Positions 9,558-16,146 of a DNA stretch of 64,000 bases are shown here, one piece after another; position 1 is the first letter of the stretch, and each line of letters opens with the position of its first letter. The translations under genes and the position numbers were made by a program. The DNA comes from Mogibacterium sp. (lineage in GTDB: Bacteria > Bacillota > Clostridia > Peptostreptococcales > Anaerovoracaceae): NCBI GenBank assembly GCA_017405845.1, contig JAFQZQ010000040.1:1-64000 (forward strand). The letters are read 5' to 3'. The notes below the pieces were generated by a model. It was not told where the DNA came from. It ran no database searches and saw nothing but the letters and a program-made list of their open reading frames with translations.

Positions 9558-9920
9558 ATGAGAAAAAATAAATACAGCGTGCCGAAGGAGGTCTATTATC
9601 AGTGCGTGTGGCTAATAAAGGATATGGACAGACTCAGAAAGCTGGAGGCTGTAAGCAACTACGCTGCAGGAGAAGACGAGCTGGTATTCTTTGTGGATGA
9701 CGAAGAGGTTATTAAAGATCCTGAAGTGCTCGAAAGAGCAAAGTGGAGACTCAACTGCATAAGAAGGGCAGTGATAAAGATACCTGCTGAGTACAGGCAA
9801 AGCACCCTGGACTGTATCAGCTACAACGTCCCTTACGGAGACATGGCTCACGAGAACACATGGCGAAAGTGGAGACAGGTACTTATTTGGGAATTGGCAA
9901 AAAACCTGTTTTTGATATGA
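9558..9920 (+). CDS. Small sigma-like protein of mobile-element type (function uncertain)
   Basis: A 120-residue hydrophilic protein starting at ATG 9558, which has AAAGGAGG in front; an upstream in-frame start at 9510 lacks this. It is rich in Lys, Arg and Trp. The C-terminal third (about 88-115, containing HENTWRKWRQVLIW) looks like a helix-turn-helix of the sigma-70 region 4 kind, and the protein resembles small proteins often carried in clostridial prophages and conjugative elements. No other phage gene is beside it. It is flanked by a terminator and an array of repeated boxes upstream and by a Nudix gene downstream. A DNA-binding role is inference. Confidence 0.55.
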   Translation: MRKNKYSVPKEVYYQCVWLIKDMDRLRKLEAVSNYAAGEDELVFFVDDEEVIKDPEVLERAKWRLNCIRRAVIKIPAEYRQSTLDCISYNVPYGDMAHENTWRKWRQVLIWELAKNLFLI

Positions 9921-9928
9921 CATTATGG

Positions 9929-9937
9929 TGCTAAAAT
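9929..9937 (+). promoter_or_regulatory. Extended -10 promoter for the Nudix gene
   Basis: TGCTAAAAT carries an extended -10 (TG, one base, TAAAAT) 39 bp before the Nudix start. The same nine bases occur before the GH25 lysozyme gene at 26830-26838. No convincing -35 box is seen, as expected for extended -10 promoters. Confidence 0.4.
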
Positions 9938-9975
9938 AACCTTAATAGATAATAAGATTATTGTAAAGGTGCCTC

Positions 9976-10512
9976 ATGATATTCGAAGAGAAGACTATAA
10001 GCAGTGAAATAGTGTATGAAGGACCGGTATTCAGGATCCGCAAACACCTGGTAGAAACGGTAAACGGCGGCGAATCCGTAAGGGATATCGTTGAACACAG
10101 CGGGGGATCCATACTGGTGGCAATAACCGATGAAGGTAAAGTTGTTATGGAACGCCAGTACAGAAAGGCTTTCGAGAAAGCCCTGTATGAACTTCCGGCG
10201 GGAAAGGCCGATCCGGGCGAGGAGCCCGAAATCACTGCAGTGAGGGAACTGCAGGAAGAGACAGGATATACCGCAGGATCCATAAAGCACATGCTTACGT
10301 TCTATCCTACATGCGGGTATTCTGCAGAGACTCTGCACATTTATATCTGCAGGGATCTCACTCTTGGGGAGAAGCACTGGGATGACAGTGAATGTATTGA
10401 GATTTACGAGTTTTACCCGGATGAGCTCATCGAAATGATCATGAGGAACGAGATAAAAGACGCCAAGACGATCATAGGTCTGCTGTTTGCGAGACAGGCC
10501 GGAGAAATATAG
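9976..10512 (+). CDS. Nudix hydrolase, probable ADP-ribose pyrophosphatase
   Basis: The 178-residue protein has a complete Nudix box beginning at Gly76, with Glu82, Arg90, Glu91, Glu94, Glu95 and Gly97 matching GX5EX7REUXEEXGU. The proline-containing YPTCGYS stretch about 15 residues after the box is typical of ADP-ribose pyrophosphatases, which hydrolyse ADP-ribose to AMP and ribose 5-phosphate. It is 12 bp upstream of a XerD-like gene; a Nudix gene beside xerD is a familiar clostridial arrangement. Exact substrate not provable from sequence. Confidence 0.88.
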   Translation: MIFEEKTISSEIVYEGPVFRIRKHLVETVNGGESVRDIVEHSGGSILVAITDEGKVVMERQYRKAFEKALYELPAGKADPGEEPEITAVRELQEETGYTAGSIKHMLTFYPTCGYSAETLHIYICRDLTLGEKHWDDSECIEIYEFYPDELIEMIMRNEIKDAKTIIGLLFARQAGEI

Positions 10513-10524
10513 GAGGGATATGAG

Positions 10525-11403
10525 ATGCGTGGGTTTATAGAGTACATGAAAAATGAGAAACGTAAGGCTGCGAACACTCTGATAGCTTATGAGAGAGACC
10601 TGAAAGCATTCGAAAAGTATCTTGCCGGACGCGGAACAGACAGCCTTGAGAAGTGCACCGACAATGACGCCATATCCTATGTGATACAGCTCAGCAACGA
10701 GAACAAGTCCAAGCCGACCATCAACCGCAAGGTATCGGCTCTGAGAACGTATTACGAGTACCTCATTACAAAAGGAGTCATCAGCGAGAATCCTTTCACG
10801 AGGATAAAAGCGATAAAGACTGACAAGCGCCAGATAGACTTCCTGACCATGGACGAAGCCGCAGCACTTATGGACCTGCCGGCTGACGATACAAAGGGCC
10901 TTCGCGACAAGGCACTGCTTGAGTTCATGTATGGTACCGGCGCCAGAGTAACAGAAGTAGTAAGACTGAGGTTCTGCGACATCAACCTGAGGATGAACTT
11001 CGTTACACTCCGTGATGTGAACGATGAGAGCAGGATAGTTCCTCTCGGAAGTTATGCTTCAGCTGCGATGAAGGAGTACATCGACAAGTCGTATGATGTC
11101 ATCAGAGGCAGGGAACATGGTGATGAGGACTTCGTCTTCGTTAACTTCAGGGGAGAGCCTCTCACAAGGCAGGGTATATGGAAGATACTGAAGGATTACG
11201 GCCAGATGCTCGGCATTGAATCGCGCATGACACCTCAGATACTCCGCGACAGCTTCGCCGTGCACATCCTGCAGAACGGCGGCGATTTAAGGACCCTGCA
11301 GGAGCTGATGGGCTTTGAAGACATGTCGGTCGGAATCGCTTATCTGTCCGTTATCGACATTCGTGTAAGGGAAGTTTTCAGAAGCTGTCATCCGAGGGCA
11401 TAA
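10525..11403 (+). CDS. XerD-like tyrosine recombinase with altered catalytic residues
   Basis: The 292-residue protein has the N-terminal SAM-like DNA-binding domain (about 1-90) and C-terminal catalytic domain of XerC/XerD. The first catalytic Arg is present (Arg141 in GTGARVTE), as are the second Arg (Arg241) and the Tyr nucleophile (Tyr273). However the His of the HxxR motif is Gln (Gln238), the residue after Arg241 is Asp rather than His, the His/Trp position in the usual LGH motif is Phe (Phe264), and no Lys is seen in the beta-hairpin turn before IVPLG (about 162-171). Its place behind a Nudix gene matches the normal clostridial xerD site, so it may be the ancestral xerD that has changed role. 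It may bind DNA without strand exchange. Confidence 0.8.
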   Translation: MRGFIEYMKNEKRKAANTLIAYERDLKAFEKYLAGRGTDSLEKCTDNDAISYVIQLSNENKSKPTINRKVSALRTYYEYLITKGVISENPFTRIKAIKTDKRQIDFLTMDEAAALMDLPADDTKGLRDKALLEFMYGTGARVTEVVRLRFCDINLRMNFVTLRDVNDESRIVPLGSYASAAMKEYIDKSYDVIRGREHGDEDFVFVNFRGEPLTRQGIWKILKDYGQMLGIESRMTPQILRDSFAVHILQNGGDLRTLQELMGFEDMSVGIAYLSVIDIRVREVFRSCHPRA

Positions 11404-11418
11404 AAAGCAAAAAAGTTC

Positions 11419-11447
11419 TTGCATTCATTGAATCTATATTGTATTCT
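11419..11447 (+). promoter_or_regulatory. Sigma-A promoter for rplS
   Basis: TTGCAT (11419-11424), a 17-bp spacer and TATTCT (11442-11447). Transcription would start near 11454 and give a leader of about 105 bases. Confidence 0.6.
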
Positions 11448-11453
11448 ATTAGG

Positions 11454-11560
11454 GCTGTTGACTCGGATGTCGGCAGCCACCAGTTATTACGGGCGGTCCT
11501 CTGGAGACGGCATTAAGGTCGGTAGCTCCAAGAACGTCTTGAGAGGAAGGAGAGAATAAC
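11454..11560 (+). promoter_or_regulatory. Structured leader of rplS
   Basis: About 105 bases lie between the predicted start site and the GTG of rplS. They contain short pairings such as AGACG with CGTCT around 11506-11540 just before the ribosome binding site. L19 leader RNAs are known to control rplS in Firmicutes, so autogenous regulation is plausible, but I cannot match the published consensus by eye. Confidence 0.4.
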
Positions 11561-11902
11561 GTGAACATTTTAGATCAGATCACAATGGATTACAAGAAGG
11601 ATAACATTCCTGATTTCAAGGTCGGCGACACTCTGAGAGTGCACGTAAAGATCATCGAGGGTCAGAGAGAAAGAATCCAGGTCTTCGAGGGTTATGTACT
11701 CAAGAGACAGCACGGCGGCGTAAACGAGACATTCACAGTTAGAAAGCTGTCAAACGGAATCGGCGTTGAGAAGACATTCCCACTGCACTCGCCAAAGATC
11801 GAGAAGATCGAGGTAGTCAGAAGAGGTAGAGTCAGAAGAGCTAAGCTCAACTACATGCGTCAGAGAACCGGTAAAGCAGCCAGAATCAGAAGCGCTGAAT
11901 AG
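11561..11902 (+). CDS. rplS: 50S ribosomal protein L19
   Basis: Ribosomal protein at the 30S-50S interface. The 113-residue sequence has the L19 hallmarks: the N-terminal helix, [13 protein letters not shown] near 20-32, [11 protein letters not shown], and the C-terminal basic stretch [14 protein letters not shown]. The start is GTG, set by AGGAAGGAG about 9 bases upstream. It has its own promoter and leader and is followed by a strong terminator, so it is monocistronic. In many bacteria rplS follows trmD; here it does not. Confidence 0.97.
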   Translation: MNILDQITMDYKKDNIPDFKVGDTLRVHVKIIEGQRERIQVFEGYVLKRQHGGVNETFTVRKLSNGIGVEKTFPLHSPKIEKIEVVRRGRVRRAKLNYMRQRTGKAARIRSAE

Positions 11903-11910
11903 TGATCACC

Positions 11911-11947
11911 ATGCATACCTGAGACCTTGTCGAAGGTATGCATTTTT
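11911..11947 (+). terminator. Rho-independent terminator after rplS
   Basis: Ten-base stem ATGCATACCT (11911-11920) with AGGTATGCAT (11934-11943), followed by a T-rich run. Confidence 0.85.
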
Positions 11948-11975
11948 CTTTTACTCTTAATGTATAATCAAAACT

Positions 11976-12821
11976 ATGATAGATAATATAAATTGGTACC
12001 CGGGTCACATGAAGAAGACCCGCGAATTGATACAGGACAATCTCAAAGCTGTCGACCTCGTAATCGAAATAGTCGACAGTCGTATTCCTGTGTCCAGCAG
12101 AAATCCGATCATCGATGAACTGATTTCCGGAAAGCCACGCATAATCGTGCTCGGAAAGGCCGATCTGGCGGATGATGCTGAGACTGAAGCCTGGGCAGAA
12201 AAGTTCTCGGGAGGAAAGGGCGTGAGACGCGTGATGGCGCTCAACCTGCAGTCCGGAGAAAACATAAAGAAGCTTCTGAAGGCTCTTGAGGCTGAGCAGC
12301 AGAAGAGGAATGAGGAAAGGTCTGTAAAGCGGCCTCTTCGCATCATGATCGTAGGAGTGCCTAATGTGGGCAAGTCCTCGCTCATCAACCGACTCACAGG
12401 AAAGAGATCTGCTCAGACAGGAGATAAGCCGGGAGTTACTAAGGGTAAGCAATGGCTGACACTTTCAAACGGAATGCAGCTCCTGGACACGCCGGGAATA
12501 TTATGGCCTAAGTTTGAGGACCCAAATGTTGGATTGAACCTCGCGTTCTGCGGAAGCATAAAGGATGACATCCTCGGTGTACAGGATCTCGGCTTTGAGC
12601 TCATAAGGGTGCTCGGAGAGAGCTATCCGGACTTTCTGAAGGAGAGGTATAAGCTCGATGAGATATCGGAAGAGACTATCGAGAACATGGACAACATCGC
12701 TATCAAGCGCGGATTCATAATGTCGGGCAAAAGAATCGACTACGAGAGGACCGGCCGCACTGTGCTCGATGAGTTCAGAGGCGGAAAAATCGGCAGGATC
12801 ACTTTGGAAAAAGTAAAGTAA
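11976..12821 (+). CDS. rbgA: Ribosome biogenesis GTPase RbgA (YlqF)
   Basis: Circularly permuted GTPase for late 50S assembly. In the 281-residue protein the G4 motif (LGKADLAD, about 57-64) comes before G1 (GVPNVGKSS, 127-135) and G3 (DTPGILWPKF, about 170-179), which is the hallmark of the YlqF/YawG family. The N-terminal NWYPGHMKK segment is the conserved family signature. It lies between rplS and the RNase H fusion gene, as rbgA-rnhB do in Bacillus and relatives. Confidence 0.95.
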   Translation: MIDNINWYPGHMKKTRELIQDNLKAVDLVIEIVDSRIPVSSRNPIIDELISGKPRIIVLGKADLADDAETEAWAEKFSGGKGVRRVMALNLQSGENIKKLLKALEAEQQKRNEERSVKRPLRIMIVGVPNVGKSSLINRLTGKRSAQTGDKPGVTKGKQWLTLSNGMQLLDTPGILWPKFEDPNVGLNLAFCGSIKDDILGVQDLGFELIRVLGESYPDFLKERYKLDEISEETIENMDNIAIKRGFIMSGKRIDYERTGRTVLDEFRGGKIGRITLEKVK

Positions 12822-12857
12822 ACTTTACCGTAAAGAACACTTTACATTTTTAAACAG

Positions 12858-14213
12858 ATGACTAAACAGGAAAGACTGGAAAGAGACATAGCAAAGCTGG
12901 TTGAGATGAAGGCTCATGAGGATGAACTCAGAGCGCAGGGCTATAGGTATATCGCCGGTATAGACGAAGTGGGCAGAGGTCCGCTTGCAGGTCCGGTATA
13001 TGCTGCCTGCGTCATTTTACCTGAGGATTTCGATGTGCCGGGCATAAACGATTCCAAGAAGCTTTCAGCAAAAAAGCGTGAGGAGCTCTCAGACATCATA
13101 AAGGAAAGAGCTGTCGCATGGGGAATCGGCATTGCTGACAACCATGAGATAGATGAGATAAACATCCTTGAGGCAACAAAAAACGCCATGAAGAGGGCTA
13201 TTGTGGCTGTCAGGGACATGCTTACGGAGCGAAGCCTTCTTATTTCAGAGGGTGAGGCTCATCCGCATGACATGCTGCTTATAGATGCTGTTAAGCTTGA
13301 TGCAGGAATGCCAAGCGAGTCGATCATTAAGGGCGATGAAAAGTGCCTCTGTATTGCTGCGGCATCTATCGTAGCAAAGGTCGCGAGGGATTCGTTTATG
13401 ACTGAGATGGACAGCATCTATCCGGGATATGATTTTGCCGGCAACAAGGGCTATGGCACTGCGAAGCATTATGAAGGCCTGAGGACCTTCGGGAAGACTC
13501 CGATCCACAGAAAGACCTTCCTTAAGAAATTCGATGAGAACCCTGAGACAGGGCATAAGCCGGCCAAGGCAGAAGAAAGCACTAAGGAGACTGCTAAAAT
13601 GGCAAAGAAAGTATACGCAGTAAGAAAAGGCAGAACGACAGGAATCTTCATGAGCTGGGACGATTGCAAGGCACAGGTGGACGGTTTTGCCGGTGCTGAA
13701 TACAAGAGCTTTGCTGATCCTGCTGAAGCGATGGCTTATCTTGGATTAGCTGAGAAAGCAAAAAACAGCACAGACAGCTTTCCTGAAGGCGTCAGGGCAT
13801 ATGTCGACGGAAGCTATGACAATGCGAGCGGGAGGTTCTCCTGCGGAGTAGTAATTGTTGAAACTGACGCAGCAGGCAACAGCGAAACGACTGAGCTCAA
13901 TGCTGCATTCGATGATGCAGAGGCAGCTCAGCAGAGAAACGTTGCAGGAGAGATCATGGGATCAAAGCTCGCGATCGATCACTGCATGGCAAATGGAATA
14001 AAGTCAGTTGAGATATACCACGACTATGAGGGTATAGGAGCCTGGGCAGACAGAAAATGGAAGGCAAACAATCCGCTGACCCAAGGCTACAGGGACTATG
14101 TTGCAGAAGCCAGAAAGAGCATCGATATCACCTTCGTTAAAGTTAAAGCTCATGCCGGAAACAAGTATAACGAGCTTGCAGATAAACTGGCGAAAAAAGC
14201 GCTTTCAGAATAG
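12858..14213 (+). CDS. rnhB: RNase HII - hybrid-binding domain - RNase HI fusion
   Basis: One 451-codon frame encodes three modules. Residues about 25-228 are RNase HII, with the DEVGRG motif (Asp36, Glu37), Asp143 in LLIDAVK and Asp178 in KVARD. Residues about 249-297 match the RNA/DNA hybrid-binding domain found at the N-terminus of eukaryotic-type RNase H1 (KVYAVRKGRTTGIF, then SWDDC). Residues about 312-450 are RNase HI, with Asp317, Glu365, Asp389 and Asp442 in the expected contexts and His432. Met248 begins exactly where a standalone RNase HI would start and has AAGGAG nine bases upstream, so a separate RNase HI could also be made. RNase HII removes single ribonucleotides; RNase HI clears longer hybrids. 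Confidence 0.9.
   Translation: MTKQERLERDIAKLVEMKAHEDELRAQGYRYIAGIDEVGRGPLAGPVYAACVILPEDFDVPGINDSKKLSAKKREELSDIIKERAVAWGIGIADNHEIDEINILEATKNAMKRAIVAVRDMLTERSLLISEGEAHPHDMLLIDAVKLDAGMPSESIIKGDEKCLCIAAASIVAKVARDSFMTEMDSIYPGYDFAGNKGYGTAKHYEGLRTFGKTPIHRKTFLKKFDENPETGHKPAKAEESTKETAKMAKKVYAVRKGRTTGIFMSWDDCKAQVDGFAGAEYKSFADPAEAMAYLGLAEKAKNSTDSFPEGVRAYVDGSYDNASGRFSCGVVIVETDAAGNSETTELNAAFDDAEAAQQRNVAGEIMGSKLAIDHCMANGIKSVEIYHDYEGIGAWADRKWKANNPLTQGYRDYVAEARKSIDITFVKVKAHAGNKYNELADKLAKKALSE
13584..13601 (+). promoter_or_regulatory. Internal ribosome binding site and start for standalone RNase HI
   Basis: AAGGAG (13584-13589), nine bases, then ATG (13599-13601), in frame with the fusion gene at codon 248. 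The position coincides with the start of the hybrid-binding domain. This would yield a 204-residue RNase HI besides the fusion. Confidence 0.5.
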
Positions 14214-14250
14214 TACAAAAATAGGGGTGGAAATCTGCGCTGTTTTCAGC

Positions 14251-14256
14251 TATAAT
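14251..14256 (+). promoter_or_regulatory. Promoter -10 box of tRNA-Val
   Basis: A perfect TATAAT at 14251-14256 lies 15 bp before the tRNA; TGGAAA 17 bp upstream is a weak -35. Confidence 0.6.
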
Positions 14257-14271
14257 AGCGAACAGCGACAC

Positions 14272-14347
14272 GGTCCATTAGCTCAGTTGGGAGAGCGACA
14301 GGGTGACAACCTGTAGGTCATTGGTTCAAGTCCAATATGGGCCACCA
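14272..14347 (+). tRNA. tRNA-Val(GAC)
   Basis: A 76-base cloverleaf: acceptor GGTCCAT pairs with ATGGGCC (one U-G), D arm GCTC/GAGC, anticodon stem ACAGG/CCTGT with loop GTGACAA giving anticodon GAC, T arm with GTTCAAG, and an encoded CCA end. The last 34 bases are repeated exactly at 15235-15268. A terminator follows at 14354-14388. Confidence 0.95.
14314..14347 (+). repeat. Left 34-bp direct repeat (tRNA 3' end)
   Basis: The 3' part of tRNA-Val from the anticodon stem to CCA, identical to 15235-15268. The layout, an intact tRNA on the left and a 3'-end copy on the right, is that of attachment sites of elements that integrate into tRNA genes. Confidence 0.85.
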
Positions 14348-14353
14348 GGTAAA

Positions 14354-14392
14354 AAGCACTGATACCAAGAGGGTCAGTGCTTCTTTGTTTTT
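14354..14392 (+). terminator. Terminator after tRNA-Val
   Basis: Stem AAGCACTGA (14354-14362) with TCAGTGCTT (14374-14382), then a T-rich run. Confidence 0.8.
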
Positions 14393-14493
14393 TGAAGAAT
14401 CAGCATTATTTCCGATTTAGCTACTGTTTGTATATCAAGTGCAGTGTATAAACCTAAAACAAAATAAAAAAGGAATATAAATTATTGCGTTTT

Positions 14494-14502
14494 TGCTATA
14501 AT
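14494..14502 (+). promoter_or_regulatory. Extended -10 promoter for the secreted protein gene
   Basis: TGCTATAAT: a perfect TATAAT with the extended TG, 44 bp before the gene start. Confidence 0.55.
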
Positions 14503-14545
14503 CAACTTGTACGAAGCAGCAGTTTAAGAAAGGAATGGTCATGGA

Positions 14546-15205
14546 ATGAAAAAGAAAGTTTTATCAGCGATCCTTGCTTTGGCTATGGTGTTTACCTTGC
14601 TGATAATGCCGGGTGTAAAACCGACCAAGGCAGATAATCTTAAGGAAGTTAAATATGCAACCAGCAAAGTGATCTCCAGGGGCAATCCGTATATTTATGT
14701 AGACCTCGGGAAAAAATGGGATGGGAACAAGAAACTCACGGTCAAATCGAGCAACAACAGGGTAGTAAAACCGGAAGGGGATGGCTATCCGGTATTAAAT
14801 CTGAAGAGAGCCGGAACCGCTACAGTTACTTTCAAGACCGGCGGTAAGTCTTATAAGATGAAATTCAAGGTGCTTGCCTACAAGAATCCTGTCAAGCTAT
14901 TCTCAGTAGGCGGCAAGAAAATCGCCGGCAAATTCAAGAGCAGCAGCACTGCATGGCTAAAGTATACCGGAAGCAAGCCAACGATAAAGGTTACTCCAAA
15001 CAAGGGATGGAAGCTCAAATCCATCAAATATGAAGCTTATAAGTATGATGAAGCTACTGATACGTACACACGCTATGTAAAGACAGTTAAGAACAAAACA
15101 TCGGTAAAACTCAAAGGCAGCAACTGGGACAGCTACATCGTTGTAAAACTGTATAACAGCAACAAGAAAATTACAGAGATACTGGAGCTGTATCTCAACA
15201 GATAG
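14546..15205 (+). CDS. Secreted Lys-rich protein with Ig-like (Big_2-type) domain
   Basis: The 219-residue protein begins with a clear Sec signal peptide (MKKKVLSAILALAMVF, then a hydrophobic core and a likely cleavage site after the ADN/KAD region near residue 30). Residues about 35-112 resemble a bacterial Ig-like Big_2 fold, with the pattern SSNNRVV, then AGTATVTFKTGG and YKMKFKVLA. The rest (about 115-219) is Lys/Thr/Tyr-rich and beta-strand-like with no catalytic motif. AAGGAA precedes the start. It is the only gene between the tRNA-Val repeats, so it may be cargo of a former element. Surface or matrix binding is a guess. Confidence 0.7.
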   Translation: MKKKVLSAILALAMVFTLLIMPGVKPTKADNLKEVKYATSKVISRGNPYIYVDLGKKWDGNKKLTVKSSNNRVVKPEGDGYPVLNLKRAGTATVTFKTGGKSYKMKFKVLAYKNPVKLFSVGGKKIAGKFKSSSTAWLKYTGSKPTIKVTPNKGWKLKSIKYEAYKYDEATDTYTRYVKTVKNKTSVKLKGSNWDSYIVVKLYNSNKKITEILELYLNR

Positions 15206-15234
15206 GGTTTCTGATATAAACAGGCTCTTTAACT

Positions 15235-15268
15235 TAGGTCATTGGTTCAAGTCCAATATGGGCCACCA
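15235..15268 (+). repeat. Right 34-bp direct repeat (tRNA-Val 3' end copy)
   Basis: Exact copy of 14314-14347. No matching 5' half of a tRNA precedes it, so it is not a functional tRNA gene. Confidence 0.9.
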
Positions 15269-15271
15269 CGT

Positions 15272-15300
15272 GGACGGGATCACATAGTCCCGTCCTTTTT
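15272..15300 (+). terminator. Rho-independent terminator after right tRNA repeat
   Basis: Stem GGACGGGA (15272-15279) with TCCCGTCC (15288-15295), then TTTTT. It was probably the original terminator of tRNA-Val before the intervening DNA arrived. Confidence 0.85.
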
Positions 15301-15301
15301 A

Positions 15302-15330
15302 TTGTTAAAAAGTACAAATACGGGTATAAT
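15302..15330 (+). promoter_or_regulatory. Sigma-A promoter for the FNT channel gene
   Basis: TTGTTA (15302-15307), 17-bp spacer, TATAAT (15325-15330). Confidence 0.7.
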
Positions 15331-15363
15331 AAACGGCATATAATAAATTAAGAGAGAGTAAAG

Positions 15364-16128
15364 ATGTTCAGAAACGACTACAACAAGACTTCCGATGGTG
15401 CTGCCTCGAAGGTCGCATTCATGAATAAGGATCCGCTGGCATATTTTGTTGTATCGATGCTGGCAGGCGCGTACATCGGAATAGGAGTACTGCTGGCGTT
15501 TACATCAGGAGGACTCCTGACAGGCCTTCCTTACGCGAGAATAGTTATGGGGCTCTCTTTCGGAGTTGCCCTTAGCCTTGTTGTCATGGCCGGAGCAGAA
15601 CTCTTTACCGGCAATAATCTCGCAATGGCATCGGGGCTGCTCGATAAAAAGATCACATGGAAGGATGCCCTGAAGCTCTGGTGCATCTGCTGGATAGGAA
15701 ATCTTGCCGGAAGCATGCTGCTCGCTGCGATATATCACCTTACAGGGCTTTGCAGTGGTCCGGTAGGTGAATTCATGGTATCTGCTGCTGCGGCAAAAAT
15801 GGGCGCCGGAGCAGTAGCTCTTTTCGCCAGAGGAATTCTCTGCAACTTCCTCGTTTGCCTCGCTGTATGGTGCGCAGGAAGGGCGACCTCGGATGCGGGC
15901 AAGCTGATCATGGTTTTCTGGTGCCTGTTCGCGTTTATCACGACGGGATTCGAGCACAGCATCGCAAATATGACACTGTTCACAGTGGCACTCCTGCAGC
16001 CTGCACATGAGGCAGTAAGCGCGGGAGGCTTCATATATAATTTGGCAATCGTTACATTGGGAAATATAGCCGGCGGAGCACTGTTCGTTGCAGTACCATA
16101 CTACATCGCCGGCAGGAGAGATCAATAA
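15364..16128 (+). CDS. Formate/nitrite transporter (FNT) family channel
   Basis: Integral membrane protein of 254 residues with six predicted membrane helices. Conserved FNT segments are present: AGAELFTGNN near 78-87, RGILCNFLVCLAVW near 157-170 and the TGFEHSIANM loop near 199-208, which holds the pore His. FNT proteins are pentameric channels that move formate, nitrite, lactate or hydrosulfide as acid and proton. The substrate is not evident; no formate lyase or nitrite reductase is adjacent. It has its own promoter and is followed 18 bp later by an ATP-grasp gene. Confidence 0.9.
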   Translation: MFRNDYNKTSDGAASKVAFMNKDPLAYFVVSMLAGAYIGIGVLLAFTSGGLLTGLPYARIVMGLSFGVALSLVVMAGAELFTGNNLAMASGLLDKKITWKDALKLWCICWIGNLAGSMLLAAIYHLTGLCSGPVGEFMVSAAAAKMGAGAVALFARGILCNFLVCLAVWCAGRATSDAGKLIMVFWCLFAFITTGFEHSIANMTLFTVALLQPAHEAVSAGGFIYNLAIVTLGNIAGGALFVAVPYYIAGRRDQ

Positions 16129-16146
16129 AGAAAGGAAAGGGACGCA

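Larger units (their letters stand above)
14348..15268. mobile_element. Possible remnant element between tRNA-Val repeats
   Basis: The 921-bp interval from the end of tRNA-Val through the repeated tRNA 3' end behaves as a unit: recombination between the two repeats would remove it and leave one intact tRNA. It carries its own terminator, an extended -10 promoter and one secreted-protein gene, but no integrase. It may be a decayed or satellite integrated element. The alternative is a partial tRNA duplication with decay of the second 5' half. Confidence 0.45.

Noticed and set aside
15235..15268. Second functional tRNA-Val
   Set aside because: Only the 3' 34 bases are present; there is no acceptor 5' strand, D arm or anticodon loop.
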